Numbered from the stretch's first letter, positions 8,115 to 19,209 are shown. The stretch is DNA of 64,000 nucleotides from Thermorudis peleae (GCF_000744775.1 NZ_JQMP01000001.1:186001-250000), one strand, 5' to 3'. Program-made: numbers and translations. Notes: generated by a model from the sequence alone, not told the origin.

Positions 8115-9104
8115 ATGCCGCAGTGGCGCCTCGGGCTAAGCTTGCTTGAACTGGAGTTGCGCAAGTCCTGGCGGGCGCCCATCCTCCTTATGGTCATCGG
8201 CTTTGTCTTTTTGCAGCTTCTGTTCGCGTTCAGCCTGTTGCAAGGGCTATCAGATGATCTCGAGCAATACCGTAAGATCCAAAAGACCGGTATTCCTGTG
8301 CCGACCTGCGAGCAGCTGAACCTTCCCCCTGGGGTGATTTGTCAACAGGCGCAAGACCAGTTCCGCCAGATGAAGCCGCAGATCGACCAGCAGTTCACCC
8401 AGACGCTCGTTCCCCCGATCGTTGCGCGTATGGCGCTGCTCCAGCCCGTGCAGACTGGCATCTGGGCTGCAGGGTGGTTGGCGAGTGGTCCGGGTTTGCT
8501 TTTCCTCCTGGCCCTAGGAGCCGAGTTAATGGGGAGTGAATGGCAGTGGCGGACGGTACGTACTGTGCTGGGCATCGGGGCACGACGGTGGCAGTGGCTG
8601 GCGTCGAAGGTAACCGTAGCCGTGCTGATCAGCTGGGTCATGCTCGTGGTTGACTGGGCCTGCCTGGCACTTGCCTCGATTGGCTTCTCGCTCTACTACC
8701 GCATCGAACCGATACCTGGGTTGCCGGTACTACCGAGGAGTCTTGCTATCGACCAGATGGCGCGGGCGCTGGTGGTTGTCGCGTTCTTTGCTGTCGCTGG
8801 GGTGACGGCAGCAGCGTTTGCGCGCAGTCCTGGGAGTGGGCTGGCTCTCGGCCTGGTGACGCTGATGGCCTGGCTTATGCTTGGGCGTACAAAGACGATG
8901 CTGGGGGCGCTGAGCTTCGCGACCTGGGTCGGGCAGTGGATGGGCTGGCGGCGTGGACAAACCTGGGAAATGGCGCATCTCTTCTGGATTGTCCCGCGCC
9001 ACTGGCTGCCGGCACCAGCGTGGGCCGGGGCAGCGATTGTGCTCACGCTGCTTGCTGGCGTTGGGTTGGCAAGGGTCGCGCTTACCCGGGATGAACTGGC
9101 TTGA
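8115..9104 (+). CDS. ABC-2 type transporter permease
   Basis: 329 residues with about six membrane helices. The first (VIGFVFLQLLFAFSLL) is followed by a roughly 90-residue outside loop (residues 45-105), then a cluster of five helices through to the C-terminus. This topology is the ABC-2 membrane family (Pfam ABC2_membrane-like), partner of the ATPase encoded immediately upstream. GGAAGGGG precedes the ATG. Likely exports a lipid, peptide or drug; no specific evidence. Confidence 0.85.
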   Translation: MPQWRLGLSLLELELRKSWRAPILLMVIGFVFLQLLFAFSLLQGLSDDLEQYRKIQKTGIPVPTCEQLNLPPGVICQQAQDQFRQMKPQIDQQFTQTLVPPIVARMALLQPVQTGIWAAGWLASGPGLLFLLALGAELMGSEWQWRTVRTVLGIGARRWQWLASKVTVAVLISWVMLVVDWACLALASIGFSLYYRIEPIPGLPVLPRSLAIDQMARALVVVAFFAVAGVTAAAFARSPGSGLALGLVTLMAWLMLGRTKTMLGALSFATWVGQWMGWRRGQTWEMAHLFWIVPRHWLPAPAWAGAAIVLTLLAGVGLARVALTRDELA

Positions 9105-9188
9105 TGCAAATCTGGTCAGTGAAGCTGGCCTGCGCCAGGTCGACAACGGCAGGAATGGAGCACGACTGTAGGAATAGGATGCAAGCGT

Positions 9189-10766
9189 TCACTCGCCAGG
9201 CCGGCCACGAGCCGTGGCGGGCGGTGCAGCTTCGCTGGCTGGCTGCGTCCATCCGTCGCGGACGGCATGCCGGCGCAGTTTTCCCGAGGCCGTGCGTGGC
9301 AAGGCAGCGACGAACCGGATATCCCGTGGAACTTTATAGCCGGCCAGGCGATCACGGCACCAGGCCTGAAGCGCGGCGGCGTCGAGTTGGGCATCAGGGT
9401 GTAGTTGGACTGCGGCGACGACCCGCTGGCCCCACTCAGGATCAGGCACGCCTACGACACAGGCATCAGCCACGGCAGGGTGAGCCAGTAGCACAGCTTC
9501 GACCTCAGCGGGATAGACGTTCTCCCCGCCAGTTACGATCAGATCCTCTCGTCGATCGAGCACGTAGAGGTACCCGTCTTCGTCGAGGTAGCCAAGGTCT
9601 CCGGTACGTAGCCAACCGTCCTGGAACGCTGCTGCTGTACGTTCTGGCTGGCGAAAATAGCCTGGCGTCACGACGGGGCCACGGACGAGGATTTCGCCCA
9701 CTTCGCCCGGCGTTGCTTCACCCCGTTTGCCAAGAATGCGAAGTGCGTTGGGATAAAGTGGCTTGCCAGCCGCTCCTAACTTCCGCAGCGCATCCTCTGG
9801 CGCGAGCGTGACAACCTGCGATGCGGTCTCTGTAAGCCCGTACGTCTGTACCACCGGGGCACCAAGACGGGCGCACGCTTCCAAGAGTGGGCGCGGAGCT
9901 GGCCCGCCACCAAGCAAGATCACTCGGAGGGAAGGCGGGAAGGGCCGCTCGCCCCGTGCACGGAGCATTCGCCAGAGCATGGTACTGACGACTGAGATCA
10001 TCGTGACGTCGCCACGGTCGATGGCAGCGTTCACCGCCTCTGCATCAAAACGCTCGTGTACGAGCACGCGAAACCCGCCAATGACGCTCCGGAAGAGGAT
10101 CGATATTCCCCCAACATGAAAGAGTGGCATGCAGAGGAGCCAGCAATCATCAGGCGTAACCCCAAGATTGAGCGCCGAGCCGATGGCGTTCCACCAATGA
10201 TTACCATAGGTCAGCATCACGCCTTTCGGTCGACCGGTGGTTCCTGAGGTGTACACGATCGTATGTACGGCATTGAGATCGACCGTGCGCTGCACTGTTG
10301 CCGGAGCCTCGGGCGCAGTCTCGAGCAGCGGCACTGAGAGCGCGTCTGCATCGGCTGTGTCAGCGAGAACGATACGGCATGATTGCTCAAGACCATGGGT
10401 GGTGGCCTGTTCGAGCGCTGCCTGAGCGTGCGCCAACAGCGTTTGGTTGGTGAGCAACACGCGTGGGCTTGCCTCGGCCAATTGTGGAGCGAGTTCTGCT
10501 GGGGAGAGCCGGGTGTTCAGCGGCACAAGAACGGCTGGGATGCGACTCACGGCATGCACTGCGAGCACCATCGTGTAGCTATTGGGCAGCAAGGTCGCAA
10601 CACGATCGCCCGATGCTACCCCGAAAGCGATGAGCTGGCGGGCGAGACGATCAGCCGCGGCACAAAGTTGCTGAAATGTGAACGTGGCATCTGAAGTGGC
10701 CAGGGCTTGACGGTTAGGGACACGCTGTGCCTGCCAGGAGAGCCATTCAGGAACCACCATGTTCAT
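9189..10766 (-). CDS. menE: o-Succinylbenzoate-CoA ligase
   Basis: 525-residue ANL-superfamily adenylating enzyme that activates o-succinylbenzoate with ATP and CoA in menaquinone synthesis. The AMP-binding motif is YTSGTTGRPKGVMLTYGNH, the core motif YGLTETA, then GWLRTGDLGYLDEDGYLYVLDRREDLIVTGG (A8 region) and the catalytic lysine in PRTASGKLRR near the end. Many ANL enzymes look alike, but the position as last gene of a menB-menA-menC operon makes MenE the best call. The start has GAGGAAC upstream. The stop falls 84 bases from the convergent ABC permease gene. Confidence 0.88.
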   Translation of the reverse strand: MNMVVPEWLSWQAQRVPNRQALATSDATFTFQQLCAAADRLARQLIAFGVASGDRVATLLPNSYTMVLAVHAVSRIPAVLVPLNTRLSPAELAPQLAEASPRVLLTNQTLLAHAQAALEQATTHGLEQSCRIVLADTADADALSVPLLETAPEAPATVQRTVDLNAVHTIVYTSGTTGRPKGVMLTYGNHWWNAIGSALNLGVTPDDCWLLCMPLFHVGGISILFRSVIGGFRVLVHERFDAEAVNAAIDRGDVTMISVVSTMLWRMLRARGERPFPPSLRVILLGGGPAPRPLLEACARLGAPVVQTYGLTETASQVVTLAPEDALRKLGAAGKPLYPNALRILGKRGEATPGEVGEILVRGPVVTPGYFRQPERTAAAFQDGWLRTGDLGYLDEDGYLYVLDRREDLIVTGGENVYPAEVEAVLLAHPAVADACVVGVPDPEWGQRVVAAVQLHPDAQLDAAALQAWCRDRLAGYKVPRDIRFVAALPRTASGKLRRHAVRDGWTQPASEAAPPATARGRPGE

Positions 10767-10786
10767 CGTTGTTCCTCGTTTGTTTG

Positions 10787-11197
10787 CTAGCCAAAGAGCC
10801 CAAAGGCAAATGCGATCGCAAATGGCCAGAGGAATACAGAATAAAGAACGAAGAGGGCTGTGTTCACGCGTGAGAAATCAACAGCCCAAGGGTTGATAAC
10901 AGCAAAACTCACAGTCCAGACGATGCCAATCAGAAGGTAGAGGCCGAGCGCGACCATCAGGCCACGCCGCGAACCTGGTGTAAGGGCAGTGCCACAAAGG
11001 GTCCAGCCAGCGAGAAACATGCCAACACCGCCGAGAACCGCATATTCCGCCGGTCGCGCTCGTTGCGCGCTGGCCAGCGAGCGGCTGATAACGGTGAATC
11101 CAAGCGTGCCAAGTAGCAGCAGCAAGCATCCGAAGCCAAATCGTCCCCGTGCCAAGGATGGAGACGACGCATTAGTCACGGGCATGCGTGATGGCAT
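10787..11197 (-). CDS. Four-helix membrane protein of unknown function inside the men operon
   Basis: 136 residues with four predicted membrane helices (about residues 22-42, 52-72, 79-101 and 112-134) and short loops. GGAGG lies six bases before the ATG at 11197, and the first 26 bases overlap the end of menC, so it is translationally coupled. The menE start follows 20 bases after its stop. I recognise no motif. Its fixed position between menC and menE suggests a role connected with menaquinone or membrane quinone handling, but this is inference. Confidence 0.72.
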   Translation of the reverse strand: MPSRMPVTNASSPSLARGRFGFGCLLLLLGTLGFTVISRSLASAQRARPAEYAVLGGVGMFLAGWTLCGTALTPGSRRGLMVALGLYLLIGIVWTVSFAVINPWAVDFSRVNTALFVLYSVFLWPFAIAFAFGLFG

Positions 11198-12308
11198 GCC
11201 TATCCTCCATCAGATCTGCACAGAATCGTAGGGCCTCTTTATCCAGCGCGACGCCCAGGCCTGGTTCATCATGAGGAATTGCCAGTTGGCCATGGACTGG
11301 TTCAGGCAGCCCAGTCACCAAGGTTGTCACCAGGCTTGACGCTGTGGCAAGCCCACACGCGAGAAGCTCACCAGGCACAGCGGCAGCCGTGTGCATTGCA
11401 GCAGCAAGTCCGATGCCGGTCTCGAAAACGCTGGTGACTACAATGGCACACTGGTGGCGTGCGGCGAGTTCCGCAAGCGCGTGCGCGACGGTTATCCCGC
11501 CGACCACTGGAAGTTTGAGCACAAGGGCGTCAACGGCCTCGGCAACACAAAGCTGCTCGACGGCCTCACGGCTTGTCACGGCTTCGTCTGCAGCAATCGG
11601 GACACTGACGGAGCGCCGCACTCGCGCCAGGCCCTCAATGTCCCAAGCAGGCACAGGCTGTTCGACGAGCGCAAGGTTGTAGTCGGCAAGCCGACGCAGC
11701 ATCGTTATTGCCTGTTCTGGTGTCCACGCGCCGTTTGCATCCAAACGCAAGGCGATGTCTGGTCCGATTGCAGCACGGACTGCGGCAACGCGCGCGATTT
11801 CTTCTTCGCCGCGTGCCGCCATGCCGACTTTGAGCTTGATCACTCGGTAGCCAGCATCCCGGGCAGCGGCCGCGGCAGTGGCTGCGGCATCACAATCGCT
11901 CGCCGTAATGACAGCGTTTACTGCTATGGAAGGTCGGGGTGTTGGCGTAAGGAGTTCGGCGAGAGAGCAGCCATACTGTCGGGCACGAAGATCCAGGAGC
12001 GCTGTTTCGAGTGCAGCGCGCGCTGCTGTGCCAGCCTCGTCCCAGCGTGCCCAATGGTTCAGGATTGTCTCCGGCGGGGTGCCGTTGTGCAGATCGAAGG
12101 CGCAAGCGGCGAGGAGTTGGAGTGCATCCTGCAGGGAGTGGGTTGGCCGCTGGGGGAGGCAAGCGAGTTCCCCATGTCCAATGGTCCCGTCGGGTGCGAT
12201 CAGGGAAACGAGCGCGCCCCGGCGCAGCGTCGTGCTGCCATATGCTGTCTCAAGCGGACGGCGCAGCGGCACTGCGTAAGGCTGAACCGTGAGACGCCAA
12301 CTGCTCAC
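11172..12308 (-). CDS. menC: o-Succinylbenzoate synthase
   Basis: 378-residue enolase-superfamily enzyme dehydrating SHCHC to o-succinylbenzoate. The start is the GTG at 12308, overlapping the menA stop by 4 bases (GTGA); the longer open frame is antisense run-through of menA. The barrel keeps the acid-base lysine pair (YRVIKLKVGM with KxK), metal ligands in LRLDANGAW (Asp), LVEQPV (Glu) and IAADEAV (Asp), and the second-side lysine in ALVLKLPVVGG. Racemase-type family members (N-succinylamino acid racemase) share these motifs; the operon decides for MenC. Confidence 0.9.
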   Translation of the reverse strand: MSSWRLTVQPYAVPLRRPLETAYGSTTLRRGALVSLIAPDGTIGHGELACLPQRPTHSLQDALQLLAACAFDLHNGTPPETILNHWARWDEAGTAARAALETALLDLRARQYGCSLAELLTPTPRPSIAVNAVITASDCDAAATAAAAARDAGYRVIKLKVGMAARGEEEIARVAAVRAAIGPDIALRLDANGAWTPEQAITMLRRLADYNLALVEQPVPAWDIEGLARVRRSVSVPIAADEAVTSREAVEQLCVAEAVDALVLKLPVVGGITVAHALAELAARHQCAIVVTSVFETGIGLAAAMHTAAAVPGELLACGLATASSLVTTLVTGLPEPVHGQLAIPHDEPGLGVALDKEALRFCADLMEDRHAITHARD

Positions 12309-13225
12309 CGCAGCACCCCGAGGGCGAACAGGATACCGTAGAGCAGTACAAACTGCCCTGTCCGCTTGAGTAAGGGATTTAACGCGGGCCCGGTTACCCC
12401 AGAAAGCACGTGCCAAGCTAGCCAAATGCCAGCTGGCAGCGAGAGCCATGGCAGAAGAATCCAGCCGTCAACAGCGCCGCCCAGCCAAAGTCCGAGTGGC
12501 ACGAGGTAGGCGATCAGCAGAAAGAGGGCGTATTGCCAACGCGACGCCCGATCACCAATGCGAACCGCGAGCGTGCGTTTGCCCGCGGCGCGATCGGTTG
12601 GAATATCGCGGACGTTGTTGATAATCAAGATGTTCGTCACTAAGAGGCCGATCGGTACTGCTGCCCAAAAGGCGAGCCATGAAAAGGCGCCACTCTGCAG
12701 TTCGGCACTGCCCATGACCGCAGCGAGACCAAAGAAGAGGAAAACGAAGAGGTCGCCGAGACCAATGTACCCAAGCGGCCATGGCCCAGCTGTGTAGAGG
12801 ATGCCGCTCGCAATCGAAAGTACGCCAATCAGCAGGATCGGCCAACCACCGACTGCGATCAGATAGAGCCCGAGCAATGCTGCCAACCCGAAGGTGATGA
12901 TGACCGCACGGCGCGTTTCGGCCGGGGTGACAAGCCCCCGCGCGGTGATCCGGGTCGGGCCGGCGCGAGCTGGCGTGTCGGCGCCCTTGAGATAGTCAAA
13001 CAGGTCGTTTGCGTAGTTCGTGCCAATTTGAATCAGCACTGCAGCAGTGAGGGCAGCGAGGAAGGGCAGCACGCGCAGGCTATGACTCTGGCGCACGCCA
13101 ACCGCTGTGCCGACGAGCACCGGCGTCACCGAGGCAAACAATGTGGCTGGGCGTGCGCCGAGCAGCCAGACACGCCAGCGAGGAAGTGAACTGGTGTGCG
13201 ACGACGAGCTTGCCCTCATGGCCAC
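12305..13225 (-). CDS. menA: 1,4-Dihydroxy-2-naphthoate polyprenyltransferase
   Basis: 306-residue UbiA-superfamily integral membrane prenyltransferase that attaches the isoprenoid tail to DHNA. Both aspartate-rich motifs are present: NYANDLFDYLKGAD (first, around residue 72) and NNVRDIPTDRAAGKRTLAVRIG (second, around residue 205), with eight to nine helices around them. The frame opens with GTG GCC ATG; either codon could start, and GAAGG precedes the ATG by about six bases. It follows menB by nine bases and overlaps menC by four. Confidence 0.92.
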   Translation of the reverse strand: MAMRASSSSHTSSLPRWRVWLLGARPATLFASVTPVLVGTAVGVRQSHSLRVLPFLAALTAAVLIQIGTNYANDLFDYLKGADTPARAGPTRITARGLVTPAETRRAVIITFGLAALLGLYLIAVGGWPILLIGVLSIASGILYTAGPWPLGYIGLGDLFVFLFFGLAAVMGSAELQSGAFSWLAFWAAVPIGLLVTNILIINNVRDIPTDRAAGKRTLAVRIGDRASRWQYALFLLIAYLVPLGLWLGGAVDGWILLPWLSLPAGIWLAWHVLSGVTGPALNPLLKRTGQFVLLYGILFALGVLR

Positions 13226-13234
13226 CTTCAGGCT

Positions 13235-14065
13235 CTATGGGAACCGCGGGAACTTCGAGAAGTCCGGCTTGCGCTTCTCCAGGAAGGCGTTCTTCCCTTC
13301 CTTCGCCTCATCTGTCAGATAGTAGAGCAAGGTGGCATCACCCGCGAACTGCTGCAAGCCAGCAAGGCCGTCAGTATCGACGTTGAAGGCAGCCTTCAGG
13401 AAGCGGATGGCTGTCGGACTCTTCTCCAAAATCTCACGTGCCCACTGCAGGGCCGTCTCTTCAAGCTGCTCATAGGGCACAACGGCGTTGACGAGACCCA
13501 TCTCGAGTGCTTCTTGAGCGGTGTACTGCCGGCAGAGAAACCAGATTTCCTTCGCCTTCTTGTGGCCAACAATGCGTGCTAACAGCGTTGCACCATACCC
13601 GGCATCGAAGCTGCCAACGCGCGGACCAGTTTGGCCGAACTTCGCGTGCTCGGCTGCGATTGTCAGGTCGCAAACGACGTGGAGGACGTGGCCTCCACCA
13701 ATGGCGTAGCCGTTGACGACGGCAATCACCGGCTTGGGCAGGTAGCGAATCTGCTTCTGGAGGTCAAGCACGTTGAGCCGTGGGATACCCTGGTCGTCAA
13801 CGTAGCCGCCATCGCCGCGCACGCGCTGGTCGCCGCCTGAGCAGAACGCCTTATCACCTGCACCAGTGAGCAGCACGACACCGATCGAGCTGTCATCACG
13901 GGCGTGATTGAAAGCGTCCATCATCTCCATCACGGTCAGGGGACGGAAGGCATTGCGCACTTCCGGGCGATTAATCGTGATCTTCGCAATCCCTTCGCCC
14001 TCGACCCGTTCATAGAGGATATCGGTGTACTGCTTAATCGGTATCCATTTCACATTGGCGGCCAT
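13235..14065 (-). CDS. menB: 1,4-Dihydroxy-2-naphthoyl-CoA synthase
   Basis: 276-residue crotonase-fold enzyme closing the second ring of DHNA-CoA. I start at the ATG at 14065 behind GAGGGAGG. Diagnostic features are all present: [12 protein letters not shown], the oxyanion hole [19 protein letters not shown], the [26 protein letters not shown] block, [12 protein letters not shown] with the catalytic Asp, and the C-terminal [21 protein letters not shown] tail typical of MenB. First gene of the menB-menA-menC-X-menE operon. Confidence 0.96.
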   Translation of the reverse strand: MAANVKWIPIKQYTDILYERVEGEGIAKITINRPEVRNAFRPLTVMEMMDAFNHARDDSSIGVVLLTGAGDKAFCSGGDQRVRGDGGYVDDQGIPRLNVLDLQKQIRYLPKPVIAVVNGYAIGGGHVLHVVCDLTIAAEHAKFGQTGPRVGSFDAGYGATLLARIVGHKKAKEIWFLCRQYTAQEALEMGLVNAVVPYEQLEETALQWAREILEKSPTAIRFLKAAFNVDTDGLAGLQQFAGDATLLYYLTDEAKEGKNAFLEKRKPDFSKFPRFP

Positions 14066-14225
14066 GCTGCCTCCCTCTCGGTGTACAGGCAATGTCCCAC
14101 ACATTGCCCTCCTTTAACTATATGCGAGCAGCACCAGCGATGAGGGCACAATCCCATCAGCGTACCCGAAGGGAGCGGATCGAAGATTAATTCGGGTAAT
14201 CTCCGCCCTTTGTCGAGAAGCATGA

Positions 14226-14258
14226 TGGGCCAGAGTTGGCTCCAGGAACTCCGGCCCA
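14226..14258 (-). terminator. Hairpin after the E2 gene
   Basis: Twelve-base arms with one mismatch (TGGGCC-A-GAGTT against AACTC-C-GGCCCA) and a 9-base loop, 40 bases after the E2 stop. There is no T tract, so termination is plausible but not certain. Confidence 0.45.
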
Positions 14259-14297
14259 GCACGGGTATGACCCAACTTGAACGCGCTGGTTGTGGCC

Positions 14298-15713
14298 CTA
14301 GACGACCTCGAGGACGAAGCGTTCAGGGCGTTCCAGGAGGCGAATGAGATCCTTGAGGAAACGCACAGCTTCTGCACCATCGACCAGCCGATGATCAAAG
14401 GAGAGCGAAAGGTACATCATGTGGCGCAACGCGATACTGTCATCAGGGAGCGCGACCGGGCGCTTCTGGATGCGATGGACGCCAAGGATCGCTACATCGG
14501 GCACGTTAATAATCGGGAAGGAGAGGAGCGAGCCAATCGGGCCGATGTTTGTCACCGAGAACGTGCTTCCGGTCACATCCTCAATGGTCAGCTTCCCTGC
14601 GCGAGCGCGCTCGGCTAGCTCCTCGATTTCAGCAGCGAGCTCCAAGACGCTCTTCCGCTCAACGTCGCGAACGACGGGAACGACCAACCCTTGCTCGGTG
14701 TCGACGGCGATCCCGATGTTGTAGTAGCGCCGGTAGACGACTTCGCCATGTGCTTCGTCCAACGTTGCGTTCAGCGTCGGATGTTGCTTGAGAGCGCGTG
14801 TTAAGGCTTTGAGGATGAAGGGAAGGTAGCTCAGCTTGACGCCTTCTCGTTCGGCTTCGGGCTTAAGTTGCTCACGCAGCCGAACGAGCTCCGTGAGGTC
14901 AGCCTCTTCGACGGCCAGTGTGCGCACGGTATAGAGATGGCTAACCATCATCTGTTGGGCAATTGCCCGGCGAATGGCCGAAACCGGCACCCGTTCCTCA
15001 AGCTGCTCGTATCCCTTCGGTGTCCGGTACACCGGCGGCGGCGGAAAGCTAGGCGATGGCGCGCCAACCGGTGCAGCCGCTGGTGCACTGGGAGCAGCCG
15101 TTGGAGATGGCGTATGCACTTCCGGAGCCGGTGGCTTCGCAGCCGGAGTGGCCGGGGTTGCCCGCAGTTGTGCAGCATATGCGCGCACATCCTCGATACG
15201 CACGCGGCCGTGTGGCCCGGAGCCTGGTACTTGTGCGAGGTCAATGCCGAGTTCGCGCGCAAGCCGACGCACAGCCGGAGCGGCACGCACACGCCCCGGT
15301 TCCGGTGGCGCTGTTACCGTTGCTGTGCTACCACGGCTCTCGAGGAATGGGTTGCGCACTGGAGAGGGTGCACGCTCATCTGGCTTGAAAAGCGAGAGGT
15401 CAGCACCGTGATCACCGTTCTCTTCAACTGCCATCGCAGGCGATGCAGCCGGTTGGCTTGGCGCTTCTGCTTCACTTTCGTCAGCGAGTAAGCCGAGTGG
15501 CGTATGGACCGGAACGGTATCGCCTTCTTGAACGAGCTTTTTGACAAGGATTCCGCTGTAGGGACTGGGAAGTTCAACCGTGACCTTATCCGTTGTAATT
15601 TCGATATAGGGCTGGTCTTTCGTGAGCCGTTCCCCTTCGTCGACAAGCCATTTGACGACAGTTCCTTCAACGACTGACTCAGCGAGTTCCGGGAAAAGCA
15701 ACTCCTTTGGCAT
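14298..15713 (-). CDS. 2-Oxoacid dehydrogenase E2 (dihydrolipoamide acyltransferase)
   Basis: 471 residues. Order: N-terminal lipoyl domain (residues 1-78, lipoylated lysine in EITTDKVTVELP), an Ala/Pro-rich linker, a peripheral E1/E3-binding domain (APAVRRLARELGIDLAQVPGSGPHGRVRIEDV), a second Ala/Pro linker, and the catalytic acyltransferase core with the active-site DHRLVDGAE motif. The start is ATG 15713 with AAAGGA upstream. Third gene of the E1a-E1b-E2 operon; no E3 gene is in the window. The E1 partners favour branched-chain substrates, though the E2 alone does not decide between pyruvate and branched-chain oxoacids. Confidence 0.93.
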   Translation of the reverse strand: MPKELLFPELAESVVEGTVVKWLVDEGERLTKDQPYIEITTDKVTVELPSPYSGILVKKLVQEGDTVPVHTPLGLLADESEAEAPSQPAASPAMAVEENGDHGADLSLFKPDERAPSPVRNPFLESRGSTATVTAPPEPGRVRAAPAVRRLARELGIDLAQVPGSGPHGRVRIEDVRAYAAQLRATPATPAAKPPAPEVHTPSPTAAPSAPAAAPVGAPSPSFPPPPVYRTPKGYEQLEERVPVSAIRRAIAQQMMVSHLYTVRTLAVEEADLTELVRLREQLKPEAEREGVKLSYLPFILKALTRALKQHPTLNATLDEAHGEVVYRRYYNIGIAVDTEQGLVVPVVRDVERKSVLELAAEIEELAERARAGKLTIEDVTGSTFSVTNIGPIGSLLSFPIINVPDVAILGVHRIQKRPVALPDDSIALRHMMYLSLSFDHRLVDGAEAVRFLKDLIRLLERPERFVLEVV

Positions 15714-15742
15714 GGCGCGTCCTTTCAGCACCCACTGGGCGG

Positions 15743-16717
15743 CTAGTAGTCCAGCGCCTGTTTGGCGGCGTTGAGGATGCGGGTGACCGTTGGCAGATAC
15801 AACTTGTCCTGCGCGTACGGGTAGGGGGTATCGAACCCAGCAACGCGGATTGGTGGTGCGAGGAGTTGGTCGAAAAGCTCCTCGGCAATCGTTGCAGCGA
15901 TCTCGCCAAGAACCCCAGCCGTGCGTGGTGCGTCAGCGACCAGGATGACGCGGCCAGTCTTTGCCACTGAGCGCATAACCGTGTCAATGTCCCAGGGGAG
16001 CAGCGTGCGCAGGTCGATAATCTCAGCAGCAATGCCAACTTTCGCAAGCTCGTCACCCGCTTTCAGCACTTCCGGCATGCTCGTACCGTAGGCGATGATG
16101 GTAATCGCATCACCTTCGCGCCGAATGGCCGCCTTGCCAAGGGGAACCACGTAGTCGCCGTCAGGGACTTCCTCACGGCTCGCGCGATACAGTCGCTTGG
16201 GTTCCAAGAAGACGACAGGGTCATCGTCGCGGATCGCCGCTTTCAGCAGGCCCTTTGCGTCGGATGGCGTTGAGGCGACGACGACCTTGAGTCCAGCTGT
16301 GTGGACGAAATGTGCTTCTGGACTCTGCGAATGGTGATGACCACCACGGACACCACCGCCGCTCGGCATCCGCACGACCATTGGCGCGGAAAACTGTCCG
16401 CCAGAACGGTAGCGTAGCTTTGCTGCCTGGCTGAAGAGCTGGTCAATGCCAGGGAAGACATAGTCAGCAAACTGAATCTCGGCAACGGGACGCAGACCAT
16501 GGGCCGCCATTCCAACTGCCGCACCGATGATTGCTGATTCGGCAAGTGGGGTATCAAGCACACGCTCCGGCCCGAAGCGTTCGAGCAGACCCTCGGTTGC
16601 GAGGAAGACGCCACCACGCTTGCCAACGTCCTCGCCGAGAACAACAACGCGTTCGTCTCGCTCCATCTCTTCGGCAAGCGCTTGTGCAATTGCCTGCACC
16701 ATCGTCACTGCAGCCAT
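15743..16717 (-). CDS. 2-Oxoacid dehydrogenase E1 component, beta subunit
   Basis: 324 residues, transketolase-like pyrimidine-binding plus C-terminal domain. The start is the ATG at 16717 ([17 protein letters not shown] follows), with GGAGG eight bases upstream; the 105-residue longer open frame overlaps the E1 alpha gene. Conserved elements: [14 protein letters not shown] with the glutamate that activates thiamine diphosphate, the [21 protein letters not shown] block, and [14 protein letters not shown] in the C-terminal domain. Combines with E1 alpha into the thiamine-dependent decarboxylase. Confidence 0.94.
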   Translation of the reverse strand: MAAVTMVQAIAQALAEEMERDERVVVLGEDVGKRGGVFLATEGLLERFGPERVLDTPLAESAIIGAAVGMAAHGLRPVAEIQFADYVFPGIDQLFSQAAKLRYRSGGQFSAPMVVRMPSGGGVRGGHHHSQSPEAHFVHTAGLKVVVASTPSDAKGLLKAAIRDDDPVVFLEPKRLYRASREEVPDGDYVVPLGKAAIRREGDAITIIAYGTSMPEVLKAGDELAKVGIAAEIIDLRTLLPWDIDTVMRSVAKTGRVILVADAPRTAGVLGEIAATIAEELFDQLLAPPIRVAGFDTPYPYAQDKLYLPTVTRILNAAKQALDY

Positions 16718-16733
16718 GGCTTCCGCCTCCGCG

Positions 16734-18009
<1,276 letters not shown>

Positions 18010-18045
18010 CGCTGGGTCTCCCTAACTGTTCCCGGCTTCAGCTAA

Positions 18046-18075
18046 AGTATACCGAATCGGCAAGGGTGTGGACAA
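18046..18075 (-). promoter_or_regulatory. Promoter of the leader-ORF / 2-oxoacid dehydrogenase operon
   Basis: Minus strand: TTGTCC (18070-18075), 18-base spacer, TATACT (18046-18051). The predicted start is near 18039, 30 bases before the ATG of the 32-codon ORF. It lies beside the 3' end of the LLM gene (stop at 18083). Confidence 0.6.
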
Positions 18076-18082
18076 GGGGGCG

Positions 18083-19126
18083 TTAGGGCTGGGGAGCGTG
18101 GGCCTCGGGCAAGGCGTGGATGCGAGCAATGAGGTCGGCGGCACGGGCTTGTTGCTCCGGCGTCTCAAGCGGCAGTGCAAGCTGCACGACGTCAACGAGC
18201 CCGCCGTACCGTTCCGCAAGACGTTCGGGTAATGCGGCATCAGGTGTAATCAGGGCAAATGTCTCGAGCATCTCGTCGGTCATGCAGGCTGCCATAGCAT
18301 CCCAGCGACCTTGGCGCGCGAGCTGCGCAAGCGTATCAGCCGTCTCTGCCCACCCGTGCACTTCCATCACCCGCCGGTATGACGGCGTCGAGGCATAGAA
18401 TGCAAGCTGCTGGCGTACGTGCTCGCGCTGTTGGTGCAGATCGCGCTCGTGCCGAGCGGTGACAATGAACCCAGCGCCGACGACGGTGAATGACGCAAGC
18501 GTCCGGCCGGCGCGCGCTGCGCCGTCATGCACGGCTGGCAAGATGACCTCGCGCAAGTAACGCGGCGAGATGAACGGGTGGAGGCGAATGCCGTCGGCGA
18601 GTTCGCCGGCCAGGCGCGCCATGGCTGGGTTAACGGCAGCCAAGTGGATGGGAATCATTGGATGCTCAAGGGGCGGCGGAGTGAAAAACGGTGTCATTAA
18701 GGTGAAGGTGTAATGCTGTCCACGAAAATTGAGTGGGGTGCCGTGTTGCCAACACGCCCAAATTGCTCGGAGCGCCAAGATGTACTCGCGGAGTCGTGGT
18801 ACTGGAGCACTCCACGGCACGCTGAAACGCCGCTCATTATGGGCTTTCACCTGTGGCCCGAGCCCGAGGGCAAAGCGCCCGCCAGAAAAGGCCTGGAGAT
18901 CCCAGGCGGCGTAGGCCGTGATCATTGGACTGCGGGGAAACGCAATGGCAACGCCCGTTGCAAGTTGTAGCCGCTGGCTGTGCTCTGCTGCCAGCACCAG
19001 CGGTGCGAATGGATCATGGCGTGTCTCAACTGTTGCGACACCATCGTAGCCAACTGCCTCAAGCGTCCGGATAAGCTGTGGGAGAGCCCGAAGATCATCG
19101 AGATCGAGTGGGTACTCTACGCGCAT
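18083..19126 (-). CDS. LLM-class (F420-type) flavin-dependent oxidoreductase
   Basis: 347 residues, luciferase-like TIM barrel. The start is the ATG at 19126 with GAGGAAG upstream. Recognisable blocks are GYDGVATVETRHDPF, ATGVAIAFPRSPMITAYAAWDLQAFSGGRFALGLGPQVKAH and PIHLAAVNPAMARLAGELADGIRLHPF, which correspond to the TIGR03617-like F420-dependent group. Such enzymes use F420 or FMN; the substrate is unknown. It follows the cytochrome c gene across a long inverted repeat, so it may or may not be part of the sulfite dehydrogenase transcript. Confidence 0.85.
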   Translation of the reverse strand: MRVEYPLDLDDLRALPQLIRTLEAVGYDGVATVETRHDPFAPLVLAAEHSQRLQLATGVAIAFPRSPMITAYAAWDLQAFSGGRFALGLGPQVKAHNERRFSVPWSAPVPRLREYILALRAIWACWQHGTPLNFRGQHYTFTLMTPFFTPPPLEHPMIPIHLAAVNPAMARLAGELADGIRLHPFISPRYLREVILPAVHDGAARAGRTLASFTVVGAGFIVTARHERDLHQQREHVRQQLAFYASTPSYRRVMEVHGWAETADTLAQLARQGRWDAMAACMTDEMLETFALITPDAALPERLAERYGGLVDVVQLALPLETPEQQARAADLIARIHALPEAHAPQP

Positions 19127-19142
19127 ACAGCACTTCCTCATC

Positions 19143-19192
19143 CACGGGTCGGGCAAGGCTGACAAAAGGATAGTCGCCTTGCCCGACCCGTG
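19143..19192. repeat. 17-bp perfect inverted repeat with 16-base loop
   Basis: CACGGGTCGGGCAAGGC (19143-19159) and its exact complement (19176-19192), with another GAC/GTC pair inside the loop. It lies between the cytochrome c stop and the LLM start. It is very stable but has no T tract on either side. Possible roles: terminator, processing site or transcript stabiliser. Confidence 0.55.
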
Positions 19193-19209
19193 CAACCATG
19201 CAGCTAGTG

